Virus record (IMG/VR): IMGVR_UViG_3300022198_002718
Coordinates: 1-44,488 of that record
DNA length: 44,488 bases
Source: a virus
Direction: 5' to 3' (one strand)
Under the pieces are notes generated by a model, which worked only from the letters and a program-made list of their open reading frames with translations, did not search any database and was not told the DNA's origin. The first letter of the stretch is position 1. Every line of letters begins with the position of its first letter. Both the position numbers and the translations under genes were made by a program. Positions 30,043-38,567 of this stretch are shown here, piece by piece.

Positions 30043-33000
30043 TTAAGGTTGTACCCTAGCTTGTCTGTTGTATCTAGATAGTGCTTCTGCATCATCAATG
30101 AACTCTTCCGTAATATAAACTGCATCTATTTCCATTGGATTGCTGAAACCGGAGTTACCATTACCAATGAATAGAGTTGTTTTGCTATCGGTTCCTGCGC
30201 CAACATGATTTTGATTGTTAACAGTGATAGGTTGACCATCAACCCACACCCTTATTTGCTCCGATGGAACAGCGCTCCACGATAATATAATGTGATGCCA
30301 GTTTCCATCTGTTAAAGAATAAGACGCAGTGGCTGTCGGGTTTAAATCGGATAATAAATTTTCTGTAGCTCCTTTGAAGTAAATCTTTGTTGAAGATCTC
30401 AACTCTAAGAAGAACCCATTTGTACCACTACCAACAACATGGGACGCTATTAGTCTAGACCAATAACCTCCTGCGGGAGTTGTTGAACTTTTAAACCACA
30501 AAGACATTGTTTGGTTTGTTGAGCTTCTAAATTCTGAAGTCATAGGAAGAGAGGCGTAGGAGTTACTAGCAGCCGCTATAACTAAAGCTCCGTCCCCATC
30601 GATGCTGGCGTTATTTAAAGTTACACCTGCTCTATTTTCAAGCCCTGCAGAGGATATAACATAAGCTTCGACCTCAACAGTTAACGTTACTTGGGTTGCT
30701 GGGTTCCCTGCAGAATCACTCACATTAAAGGTTAAATTGTAAGTTCCTGCCGTGTTCGTGTCTAGCGTGTCTCCACCAGTCACAACGTTTCCACTAATGT
30801 TTCCGTCAATATCATCCGTGGCGGTGACAGTAAACGCAAACGCATCACCTTCAATTATGTTAACGGTGGCGTTTGTGATATCAGAGCTATCAGCATTATT
30901 TGTAATGGTTATGGTTGGAGCAGCTACGTCTGTTCCTTCAACATAAATTCTTTGTCTCGTCGAGTCAGCTGCGATCCATGCCGCAATTTGTTCGGTCATT
31001 TCAAAACCTTGATAGAAAGTTAAAGAATCAAAGTCTCCACCGATAAAGTCTTGCCCAGACTGATTGAAAAAGAATTTTGAAAATCCTGAGTGCATGTATT
31101 GAGAAATAATTCCCCTGTCTGAATTGTGAGTTTTGCTGGCTGCCAATACACCATCGATGAAAATCTTTTGACTTCCATTAGAGGCACCATCATAGTAGTA
31201 CATAAAGTGATGCCATTGATCGTCTAACAATTGAAAGGTCAAATTATTGAATCCGTTTTCAACCGTGAAGTTATTTGCTAGATCAAATGTGCCTTGAGTG
31301 TAAGGTGAGTTCGTCACAAAATTGCCGTTGCGCATAATTATTTGAAATAAAGGGTAATTTGGAGTGTTTGCATTATCAACTCTAAAAACTTGCATGTAAG
31401 TTCTAGTTCCTGTGAAACCAGCACTAGTTTTAAGCCACATTGAAATAGAAACCTTTTTTGTTAAGTCTCCATCGTTTGCTGGGTCATTGTTTGTTGCAAA
31501 AGCAGTAGTTCCACCATTAACATTTAGAATTGCTTCTGGTGCACTATAGCTATTTACAGTCAAAACACCGGTTGAATCATCATAAGTTGCTTGAGTCAAG
31601 ACGTTTGTTGGATTGGTGTAGTCTCCAATTGTTGTACTATGCAATCTATCTTCATAAAACTCCCCAGCTGGTTCAGGTTCCACAACCTGAACGGAGTTTG
31701 AAGCTGTGCAATCATCAAACAACGATGCTTCTCCGATTAAGTTGATGGTCTGTGCTTCAAATGTATAAGTATCTGCGTCCAATATCATGATTGCAGTAAA
31801 AGAGCCACCAGTAACAGCGAACGAGACATCCGAGCTTGACACTTGATAAACTGCTTCCAATCCAGCGCTATCGATAACATTGATCTTAACATCTAAGTTG
31901 TCCGCATAAGTCCCAACGACATCACCAGTTAAAGTAACAGTTCCGTCTCCGTTATCTACGGCAACTAGGTTTGTAGGAACAATAACCTCAGTTGTGACGG
32001 TCACTGTTCTCGAAGCAATCGCAGTATTACCAGCAGCGTCAGTTGCAGTGTAAGTGACGGTCTTTGTGCCTTCAGTTGCGTCAACTGCAGTTGCCCAATC
32101 TGATACAACAGTTACTGGCGAGAAGTCTGTGGCTGTCGCTCCTTGATCGTTTGAGGTTCCAATATCTCCAAGATAGACCGTTTGTGCACCTCCCGTTACT
32201 GTAATTACTGGGTTGACGCGGTCAACATTTAATTGGAAGTTGGCTTGTTGAGATGGATTGTTATTTGGTAAAGTTGCTTGTGCGAAAATTTGGGTAACAG
32301 ATTCGTCCAAAACTGAAATATCAGCCGTCCAATTGCCGGCAGGATCAACGGTTGGTCCGCTAATCAATGTTGCTCCTTGCATAGTTAGAGCAATTCCTGC
32401 ACCAACTACTGTAGTTCCCGTTAGTGTGATATTGTTAGAGATATTTGTCCAAACACCAGATGTTTCTCCAGCGATTGTTAACGTAGGCGTTGGAGTTTGA
32501 GGTTGAACTAAGTTGATTGGAATTTCATTTGAGAACGCACTTCTATTAATTCCATTTAAACCTGAACCAATCTCAGATGCTTGCGCTTTTAAGTTAAAGT
32601 TTGAATTAAAAGCGATAATGATTCCGGAAATAGACCAAAAACCAGCTCCGTCAGAGGTTGTGGTACCAATCACAGTGTTTCCTTGAAATAAAGTAATAGT
32701 CTTATTGGGCTCTGATGTTCCATCTGCGATTAACTCATTGACGTTCACAATTGAAGCAGAATTTATTACTGGTGCTGCAGGTGGAGTGTCATCAACAATT
32801 GTTCCTTCTACGGTTTCTTCGTAATCAATTCCGTTATAACTAAAACTATAAATGACTTGGAAAGTATCTCCGTGATTCAAGTTTGCATTCCAAGAAGAGG
32901 AATCTATAGTAAGAGCAATCGGATTTCCATATGGATCTTGTGCCGAAGCTAATGAAGCAAAATCAATAATCTCTGCTGGATCTGGGGAAAAACTTAATGG

Positions 33001-33765
33001 AGTTGTAAATCTGAGAGGGCCTGTATTGTCAGCGAAAATTTGAGAAGCTGATTGCCCGACTGGTAAATTGTTTATTTTTGATGTAAAAGTAAATGTATAT
33101 GAACCGTTTGAAATATTCAAAATGTCCCAAGACCAATCTCCATTGCTATCAACTTGGGTAGTTTGAGTCGCAACCAGTCCACTAGCCTCGACAATTTCTA
33201 ATGTAGAGTTTGGCTCAGCAGTCCCTACGAAAAATAGGTCGTGCTCTGCCGTTAAAGATGGGAAGTCTGTATTAGATGTAAACGAAGTTATTAATACATC
33301 TGCATAAGTTGGCTGTTGAATTGTTGGAATGTATGGTCGACTAATTTGTCCATTATTTCCTGTAGATATTGTTCCACCAGTTGCGACAGACCAAATAAAC
33401 CAACTGTATCCATTCGATAGTGTTTGAATAAAAGATCCGTCTTTAATATTGTTTTCTAAAATAAATTCATCAGTTCCAAATTGAATTGGATCAATTGACA
33501 ATAATCCATTGCTATTGTTGAGAACAAGACCTTTGAAGGACGCCCCATCTGATGTTTTAAGTGTGATATTCCCAGACATCTCATCTGTGTTAATGATGTT
33601 GTAGGTGTAGGTGTCCTTCAGGCTCGGCAATGCTACAAATAGATCGTCTACTCCGATTGGAATGATTGTTACTCCAAGTTTTTTACTCAATGAAAGTCCT
33701 TGATTTTGGTTTGTTTTAATTACCAAGTTCTTAAATGCTTTTGTAACTGATTTTCCTATCTTCAT
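30043..33765 (-). CDS. Multidomain Ig-like and LamG adhesin, 1240 residues
   Basis: Domains in order are: an N-terminal attachment part (1-150, MKIGKSVTKAFKNLVIK at the start); bacterial Ig-like repeats (about 155-510) with N-G-D/N-W-x-W-D/T patterns; a DUF5011/HYR-type domain at about 515-600 (GTKTVTYTATDAAGNTA); a further beta domain; a LamG/concanavalin-type domain at about 735-900; a second Ig-like unit with GTYNLTFNVSDSAGNPA; and a C-terminal LamG at about 1060-1225 (DGNWHHIILSWSAVP). This build points to glycan or surface binding by a head or tail fibre. The ATG at 33765 follows ATGGAGAATCACCA. It lies directly downstream of the capsid gene, unusual for a tail fibre, so a capsid-attached fibre is possible. 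Confidence 0.85.
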   Translation of the reverse strand: MKIGKSVTKAFKNLVIKTNQNQGLSLSKKLGVTIIPIGVDDLFVALPSLKDTYTYNIINTDEMSGNITLKTSDGASFKGLVLNNSNGLLSIDPIQFGTDEFILENNIKDGSFIQTLSNGYSWFIWSVATGGTISTGNNGQISRPYIPTIQQPTYADVLITSFTSNTDFPSLTAEHDLFFVGTAEPNSTLEIVEASGLVATQTTQVDSNGDWSWDILNISNGSYTFTFTSKINNLPVGQSASQIFADNTGPLRFTTPLSFSPDPAEIIDFASLASAQDPYGNPIALTIDSSSWNANLNHGDTFQVIYSFSYNGIDYEETVEGTIVDDTPPAAPVINSASIVNVNELIADGTSEPNKTITLFQGNTVIGTTTSDGAGFWSISGIIIAFNSNFNLKAQASEIGSGLNGINRSAFSNEIPINLVQPQTPTPTLTIAGETSGVWTNISNNITLTGTTVVGAGIALTMQGATLISGPTVDPAGNWTADISVLDESVTQIFAQATLPNNNPSQQANFQLNVDRVNPVITVTGGAQTVYLGDIGTSNDQGATATDFSPVTVVSDWATAVDATEGTKTVTYTATDAAGNTAIASRTVTVTTEVIVPTNLVAVDNGDGTVTLTGDVVGTYADNLDVKINVIDSAGLEAVYQVSSSDVSFAVTGGSFTAIMILDADTYTFEAQTINLIGEASLFDDCTASNSVQVVEPEPAGEFYEDRLHSTTIGDYTNPTNVLTQATYDDSTGVLTVNSYSAPEAILNVNGGTTAFATNNDPANDGDLTKKVSISMWLKTSAGFTGTRTYMQVFRVDNANTPNYPLFQIIMRNGNFVTNSPYTQGTFDLANNFTVENGFNNLTFQLLDDQWHHFMYYYDGASNGSQKIFIDGVLAASKTHNSDRGIISQYMHSGFSKFFFNQSGQDFIGGDFDSLTFYQGFEMTEQIAAWIAADSTRQRIYVEGTDVAAPTITITNNADSSDITNATVNIIEGDAFAFTVTATDDIDGNISGNVVTGGDTLDTNTAGTYNLTFNVSDSAGNPATQVTLTVEVEAYVISSAGLENRAGVTLNNASIDGDGALVIAAASNSYASLPMTSEFRSSTNQTMSLWFKSSTTPAGGYWSRLIASHVVGSGTNGFFLELRSSTKIYFKGATENLLSDLNPTATASYSLTDGNWHHIILSWSAVPSEQIRVWVDGQPITVNNQNHVGAGTDSKTTLFIGNGNSGFSNPMEIDAVYITEEFIDDAEALSRYNRQARVQP

Positions 33766-33793
33766 TGGTGATTCTCCATTTTTTTGTTCTCTT

Positions 33794-33801
33794 TAAATAG
33801 T
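33794..33801 (-). promoter_or_regulatory. ACTATTTA motif (putative late promoter) before 1240-residue adhesin
   Basis: Exact 8-mer on the minus strand, just after the capsid terminator and 28 bases before the adhesin start. Confidence 0.6.
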
Positions 33802-33814
33802 TCATTTAATCACT

Positions 33815-33850
33815 AAAAAACAAAAAACCCCAACTCCGAAGAGAAGGGGT
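33815..33850 (-). terminator. Rho-independent terminator after the major capsid gene
   Basis: The minus strand reads ACCCC, TT, CTC, TTCG, GAG, TT, GGGGT, then TTTTTTGTTTTTT. It is a stem with a TT/TT mismatch and a classical C(UUCG)G tetraloop. The design and tail are the same as in the uvsX terminator. Confidence 0.92.
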
Positions 33851-33875
33851 CTTGAGACTTATGATTGATTAAAGA

Positions 33876-35633
33876 TTAAGCTTCATCCAACCCAGTCAAT
33901 CCACGAACGATAACCAAACCGTACATATCAGGACGTACCATTTTCTTACCGTAACGGGTCATAACACCTTTGCGAGGAACGAAGTCTTCAGTTCCAAAGA
34001 TTGTTGGTGTAGTTTGAAGAGGCACGTAAGGTGCGTAAACATAACCAGACTCCAAGAAAGAAGAACCTTTACGTCCAACCAAGATAGCGTTACGTGGGAA
34101 GTAAGGATCAACGATAACGTCGAACTTACGGTTCAAAGAACCAACCTTAACAGCGCCGATGTCGCCTTTGTCTGCGTCAGCAGTAACGTTTGCACGGAAA
34201 CCAGCAGTGAACTCAAGGATGTTAGCAACTTCAGGAGAAAGAACTACGAAGTTAGCACCACCACGCAAAGTCTTACGATGGATTTGAGCAGAAACGTCAT
34301 TGATAGTTTCGATCAAAGTTTCGTACCATTCAGAAACAGTACCAGTGAAGTCAGGAGCAACAGTACCACCAGTCAAAGCAGCGCCAGTTACGCGGTTTAC
34401 GAACAAGCCTGGAGAACGAGACCAGTAGTAAGTTCCAGCAGTAGCACCGTTAACCAAGTCAGCCAAGATTTCACGGTCGATTTCCAAAGCAATTTGCTCA
34501 GACAAGATAGAAGTCAATTCTACTTCAGCATCCAAGTTGTGGTAAGCATTCAAGTCTTGACCCAATTCTGGAGTCCACTTTGCTTTCAACTTTTTGGTTA
34601 CAGCAGTGATTGCGATAGAATCAACCTTGATGTCGATCTCTGGGATTTCAGTGTTTCCTTCAAGTCCCCAAGTTCCAGCACCAGCACCAGCAATAGAACC
34701 CAAAGGAGTAGAGCCAGCAGTGAATCCGTCAATCATTGGGTATTCACCAGCAGTTGTGGCTGTTGGTGCAGCAATTGAAGCAGCGCCAACGTGGAAAACT
34801 AAAACTTGACCAGCGTTGTTTGGATCCAATTGAGTCAAACGACGGATTTGAGTTGCACCAGCCAAAGGAAGAACAAGTTGAGACAAGTGATCTTCATTGA
34901 AGTCTGTTGGGTAAGCCCAAGAACTTACGCGCAAGTATTTTGCACCATGCTCCAAAAGAACGTCTGGATCATGCTTAAGCATTGATAACAAAGCTTCGCC
35001 TGAAGTATCAGCAATCAAGGTGTTCAAAATTGTATCACCATCGATGGTGTTAGGTGCTGTCCAAGTAAGAGCATTCCCTTGAAGATCCAAAGAGACCGCA
35101 TTTAGAGTTTGTCCAGCAGCAATAGAACCAGTTGGAGAACTGTATGCAGATGAGAATCCGTAAGGTTGACCGTCCATGTTCGCAGAGCCCAAGTTAACAC
35201 CGTTGATGATGTCCTTACCAACTACGCCTTGACCGTAGATTGAAGAACCAGCAGTTTCGCCAAGACGACCAGATGAGGAAATACCATCCAATTCGTCACC
35301 GAATGTGAAGTCAAGGAAGAAGATCAAACCAGATGGCAAAGACATTGGTTGAACAGATACCAAATCGTTAGCGATTAAGCCAGCGAAAACGCGGCGAACG
35401 ATTGGGAAAGCAACAGCAGCGAAACCTTCAACATCGCCACCAGCCATTGTGTTAGACTCACGCAACAATTCGCGAGCTTGGTTTTCCAAAAGACGAGCCA
35501 TACTAGCCTTTTGTTCGTCGTTAGACAAGCCTTCCAAAAGACCAGTCGCAGACCATTTGTTCAAAAGGGCAGCACCTTCTTGTTGCATATTGCGTTGTAC
35601 CATCCCTTCTGTAAGAGTTTCGATAATAGACAT
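33876..35633 (-). CDS. Major capsid protein, gp23-like
   Basis: The ATG at 35633 is chosen because AAGGAGATTTAAA precedes it; a longer in-frame start at 35669 has none. The 585-residue product begins MSIIETLTEGMVQRNMQQEG. FAAVAFPIVRRVFAGLIAND, QPMSLPSGLIFFLDF and KLKAKWTPELGQDLNAYHNL followed by EIDREILADLVNGA are conserved blocks of the T4 gp23 HK97-fold family. The helical N-terminal stretch up to about residue 60 would be the part removed by the prohead protease in T4-like heads; I cannot fix the cut site. It follows the scaffold gene by 16 bases and ends in a strong terminator, as expected for a very highly made protein. Confidence 0.94.
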   Translation of the reverse strand: MSIIETLTEGMVQRNMQQEGAALLNKWSATGLLEGLSNDEQKASMARLLENQARELLRESNTMAGGDVEGFAAVAFPIVRRVFAGLIANDLVSVQPMSLPSGLIFFLDFTFGDELDGISSSGRLGETAGSSIYGQGVVGKDIINGVNLGSANMDGQPYGFSSAYSSPTGSIAAGQTLNAVSLDLQGNALTWTAPNTIDGDTILNTLIADTSGEALLSMLKHDPDVLLEHGAKYLRVSSWAYPTDFNEDHLSQLVLPLAGATQIRRLTQLDPNNAGQVLVFHVGAASIAAPTATTAGEYPMIDGFTAGSTPLGSIAGAGAGTWGLEGNTEIPEIDIKVDSIAITAVTKKLKAKWTPELGQDLNAYHNLDAEVELTSILSEQIALEIDREILADLVNGATAGTYYWSRSPGLFVNRVTGAALTGGTVAPDFTGTVSEWYETLIETINDVSAQIHRKTLRGGANFVVLSPEVANILEFTAGFRANVTADADKGDIGAVKVGSLNRKFDVIVDPYFPRNAILVGRKGSSFLESGYVYAPYVPLQTTPTIFGTEDFVPRKGVMTRYGKKMVRPDMYGLVIVRGLTGLDEA

Positions 35634-35649
35634 TTTAAATCTCCTTAAA

Positions 35650-36834
35650 TTATTTTTTAATGCCTGCAAGCTTTTGCATCTTCTCCAAGAATGGATCAGC
35701 GCTTTGCTTGCTTTCGTTAATGTTTTGTCTCGAGTTCAACATAGCAGATAAATTACTTCTACGGTTGACGGACTCGCTCAGTGATTGTGGACCTTTCTTG
35801 CTATTAGGCGTTGATCCCACTGCAGCTTTGAGTGTCTCGTGAAGTTGCTTTGCTTCCTTCGGAGACTCCGCATTTGCGATGGCTTCGACAATTTTGGATT
35901 TTTGTCGCTCATTCAGGGAGGCATCACCCAGAGTGCGGTTCTGGTATAAAAGTTTTGCATTTGACAATAGAGCCTCGTCAAGATGGTTCTCGAGTCTTTC
36001 AAGGACATCAACCAACTTATCGTTTTGTGCCGTCAAGGCTTCGATTGTCTCATATAATTCTGTTTGTCTGCTCTCGGCAGTTACGTCTTCTTCGGATGAG
36101 GATTCTTCTTCGTCTTCTTCAAGCATGTTTGCTTCGTAAGCTTTTCGAGCATCTTCTGCTTGTTTTCTCTTGATAGGATCTACGGCTGAACCGCCTACTT
36201 GACCACCGTGGGTCCAAGGTTCCTCTCCATCTTCCATGTGAAGCTCTTCACCCAACATGTCAAGGATCTCTTGAAGCTGAATGTCTTCACTATCCTCTTC
36301 GCTTTCTTCTTCTTGTTGTTGTTTAGATTCTTGTAATTGATTGAGAATGCTTCCTAAATCGTCACCGCCTGCATCACCCTCTGGAGACTCTGGGGCTTTT
36401 AAATCACCCTCTAACGATCCTCCTAGAGGCTCTTCTGATGATGCATTCATTTCATCTTCTGGGGACATTTGAAATTCTTCTAAATCAATCTCAACAACTC
36501 CATCTTCGACTTCCGTCATGGATTCTACCAGAGCAGTAAATCTAACTGAGATATCTTCATATCTCTTGTCCCATGCGGGTGGTGCTTCGATGGTTGAACC
36601 TTGTTGTGTTCCGCCGAAAGATGTAGGCATAGATTCCATCTCTTCATTTAGTTCACTTTCAACTTCTGAGATTACACTATTGACTCTGTTTAAACTTTTG
36701 CCTTCAAGCATTGCATCAACAGCTTCTTTAATTTGATGAGAATATTTTTCAATAACAGATTGCTCTGCGTTTTTAATTGCCTGTTCTCTCAACGCTGCAG
36801 CGTCGGCGATGGCTTGCTCTAGCATGTTTGACAT
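35650..36834 (-). CDS. Prohead core scaffolding protein, gp22-like
   Basis: The ATG at 36834 follows TAGGAGAAAATTG; an upstream in-frame start at 36924 would lie before the putative late promoter and has no site. The 394-residue product is mainly helical and very acidic in the middle (EDSEDIQLQEILDML). Its C-terminal third (LYETIEALTAQNDKLVDVLE, LYQNRTLGDASLNERQKSKI) and the last residues DPFLEKMQKLAGIKK match the pattern of T4-like scaffold proteins, whose C-terminus binds the capsid protein. It directly precedes the capsid gene, as in T4. It is longer than T4 gp22 (269); the extra length is the acidic central part. Confidence 0.82.
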   Translation of the reverse strand: MSNMLEQAIADAAALREQAIKNAEQSVIEKYSHQIKEAVDAMLEGKSLNRVNSVISEVESELNEEMESMPTSFGGTQQGSTIEAPPAWDKRYEDISVRFTALVESMTEVEDGVVEIDLEEFQMSPEDEMNASSEEPLGGSLEGDLKAPESPEGDAGGDDLGSILNQLQESKQQQEEESEEDSEDIQLQEILDMLGEELHMEDGEEPWTHGGQVGGSAVDPIKRKQAEDARKAYEANMLEEDEEESSSEEDVTAESRQTELYETIEALTAQNDKLVDVLERLENHLDEALLSNAKLLYQNRTLGDASLNERQKSKIVEAIANAESPKEAKQLHETLKAAVGSTPNSKKGPQSLSESVNRRSNLSAMLNSRQNINESKQSADPFLEKMQKLAGIKK

Positions 36835-36863
36835 CAATTTTCTCCTAGAATTCTTTTCTCCTT

Positions 36864-36871
36864 TAAATAGT
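36864..36871 (-). promoter_or_regulatory. ACTATTTA motif (putative late promoter) before scaffold-capsid pair
   Basis: Exact 8-mer on the minus strand, 29 bases before the scaffold ATG and just after the terminator at 36903-36939. It would drive the most strongly expressed late pair. Confidence 0.62.
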
Positions 36872-36902
36872 GTAAGGATAAACAAAACTCCAAAAGAGCT
36901 CT

Positions 36903-36939
36903 TAAAAAGAAAATGCCTCGACACTTTCGCATCGAGGCA
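36903..36939 (-). terminator. Rho-independent terminator after the 350-residue LamG gene
   Basis: TGCCTCGA (36939-36932) pairs perfectly with TCGAGGCA (36921-36914) over a 10-base loop on the minus strand, followed by TTTTCTTTTT. Confidence 0.9.
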
Positions 36940-36988
36940 AGAACCTATTTAGTTAAAATAACTTAATAAGTTTATAGACTAGAAATAA

Positions 36989-38041
36989 TTACTCTGGGCC
37001 ATTGTCGTAGATTGCTTGAATCTGCTCTAGGGTCATTGCTTCATTTTCAACAAATGCGCCTCCGATGTCACCTTGGAAATTTCCATATGGATCATTTCCA
37101 ACCCATGAGTTCGCTCCAATGTAAAGATCCCAACCTTCTATGTAGCCGGTTGCCGTTCCTCCGGAGAACGAACCAATTTGAGCACCGTCTAGATAAGCAA
37201 TTGAAGTCCCACCAGCTGTCCATGAAACAGCAAAGAAGTGCCAATTACCATCATTCAAGCCACTAGGTCCAGTGGACTGAAAGAAAGTCTGGTTTGGTCT
37301 TCTAAATTCAAGCGTGCCATTATTGAGCATAAAGAACCAGCCATTGTGACTTGGAGCTGCTCTTACGTGAGAAGACATGATTCTTCTGTCACCAGTAGCA
37401 GTTGTCTTAAACCAAGCGCCATAGGTAATTACATCTGTAAAGGCATGGCCACCATCGAACGTAACATAATCACCAGTCCCATCAAATGTCATAACATCTG
37501 TTGAGGCATTGTAAGATGCATCACCAAAAGCAGTTGATTGACTTAACAGAGTTGTAGCAGCAGGTGGCGCAGGATCTCCACCGCCTCCAATAACTTCAAC
37601 AACGTAAGACTCGCTAATACCCAACCAACGCAAAGAACCATCGGACATAATGGTCAATAGTTTATTTGCATCAGATGCGGTGTAGACAGGAACCTCATCA
37701 ACGTCATACAATTTAAGGTCACGTTGAACTCCGGCCATCAAAGGAGTTGAGCCTTCATATCTATCTCCAGAGAAGAAAGATACTCTCATCAGCTCTTCAG
37801 AGCCAGTAAGAGACTTAAGGAAATAGTTTTGATAAGTGTTCTCGAAAGTGAACTGCTGGTCCAAACTATTCCATGTGTAAATTGTTGTCCATGCACTTCC
37901 ATCCCAACCATGAATAGAAATATTCTTTCCACCAAAAACAACAGAGATTTCACTATTGTGTGTTACTGGTGCTGCGAAAGAGCTTTCAATTGATGGGTCA
38001 GATGTAAAAGCAGACAACTTCATAAATTTTTGCTTTTTCAT
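36989..38041 (-). CDS. Fibre/adhesin with C-terminal LamG domain, 350 residues
   Basis: The N-terminal 150 residues form a beta-rich module that shares its ending (PVYTASDANKLLTIMSDGSL, then RWLG) with the 133-residue protein encoded just upstream. A Pro/Gly-rich linker (about 153-163) is followed by a LamG/concanavalin-like domain at about 180-345, with TYGAWFKTTATGDRRIMSSH, DGNWHFFAVSWTAGG and a final EAMTLEQIQAIYDNG helix. The domain probably binds glycans on the host surface. The ATG at 38041 follows ATTGGAGAAATAAA. The gene lies between a fibre cluster and the scaffold gene, ahead of a strong terminator. Confidence 0.8.
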   Translation of the reverse strand: MKKQKFMKLSAFTSDPSIESSFAAPVTHNSEISVVFGGKNISIHGWDGSAWTTIYTWNSLDQQFTFENTYQNYFLKSLTGSEELMRVSFFSGDRYEGSTPLMAGVQRDLKLYDVDEVPVYTASDANKLLTIMSDGSLRWLGISESYVVEVIGGGGDPAPPAATTLLSQSTAFGDASYNASTDVMTFDGTGDYVTFDGGHAFTDVITYGAWFKTTATGDRRIMSSHVRAAPSHNGWFFMLNNGTLEFRRPNQTFFQSTGPSGLNDGNWHFFAVSWTAGGTSIAYLDGAQIGSFSGGTATGYIEGWDLYIGANSWVGNDPYGNFQGDIGGAFVENEAMTLEQIQAIYDNGPE

Positions 38042-38056
38042 TTTATTTCTCCAATA

Positions 38057-38458
38057 TTATCTTGTAATCCAAACAAGGTTTCCGGAACCATCGACAGAAA
38101 GAACCTTTCCAGCGTCAGCAGCAGAAAATGCCGGCATATCGCCAATTTCAGTAACTGAAGTTGGAGCAGGTGCAGCGGATTTAATTAAAGAGTCTTCCAT
38201 GAAAACTCCACGCACAGTTTCCTCAGAACCTGAGTTGGACTTGAAGAAAACTTCTGAGTAAGTTGTGAAAGGAACGAATACAACTTTATCTTCTGAAGTA
38301 GTTGTACCAACTAACTCCCAAGATGCTCCATTCTTTCCATAAACTTCGATCTCGGCAAAGCCAATGCAAATCATTGTGTTTTGGTTTGCTTCTGGTGAAA
38401 TACCAACTGAAGCTCCATCTGGTGCTGATGTACCAGCAGTATATTTTGTTACAGACAT
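38057..38458 (-). CDS. Small fibre-module protein, paralogue of the LamG fibre N-terminus
   Basis: The 133-residue product begins MSVTKYTAGTSAPDGASVGI. It has the same module as residues 1-150 of the next gene: a beta sandwich with WELVGTTTSEDKVVFVPFTT, a K/S-x-x-GSEE motif, then PAFSAADAGKVLSVDGSGNL and a terminal W. It lacks any receptor-type domain, so it may be a shorter attachment module, a decoration protein, or the anchor for the longer one. The ATG at 38458 follows CTTTGGAGGATAAAAA and is 15 bases ahead of its neighbour in one transcript. Confidence 0.72.
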   Translation of the reverse strand: MSVTKYTAGTSAPDGASVGISPEANQNTMICIGFAEIEVYGKNGASWELVGTTTSEDKVVFVPFTTYSEVFFKSNSGSEETVRGVFMEDSLIKSAAPAPTSVTEIGDMPAFSAADAGKVLSVDGSGNLVWITR

Positions 38459-38489
38459 TTTTTATCCTCCAAAGATGTTTTTTTGTCTT

Positions 38490-38523
38490 AAAAAAAAGGC
38501 CTCGAAAGTTTCCCCTCGAGGCC
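38490..38523 (-). terminator. Rho-independent terminator after the 849-residue fibre
   Basis: GGCCTCGA (38523-38516) pairs perfectly with TCGAGGCC (38505-38498) on the minus strand, followed by eight T. Two smaller hairpins precede it in the same 3' region: CTAATC/GATTAG and AATGCCT/AGGTATT. The CCTCGA core also occurs in the terminator at 36903-36939. Confidence 0.93.
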
Positions 38524-38567
38524 CAAGGTCAATACCTCTAAGGCATTATGCGCTAGCTAATCAGAGA

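Noticed and set aside
34014-34778. Plus-strand frame of 254 codons opposite the capsid gene
   Set aside because: It is the antisense of the strongly conserved gp23-like gene; the length comes from that gene's codon bias.
35832-36173. Plus-strand frames opposite the scaffold gene
   Set aside because: Antisense shadows of the acidic scaffold coding sequence without start signals.
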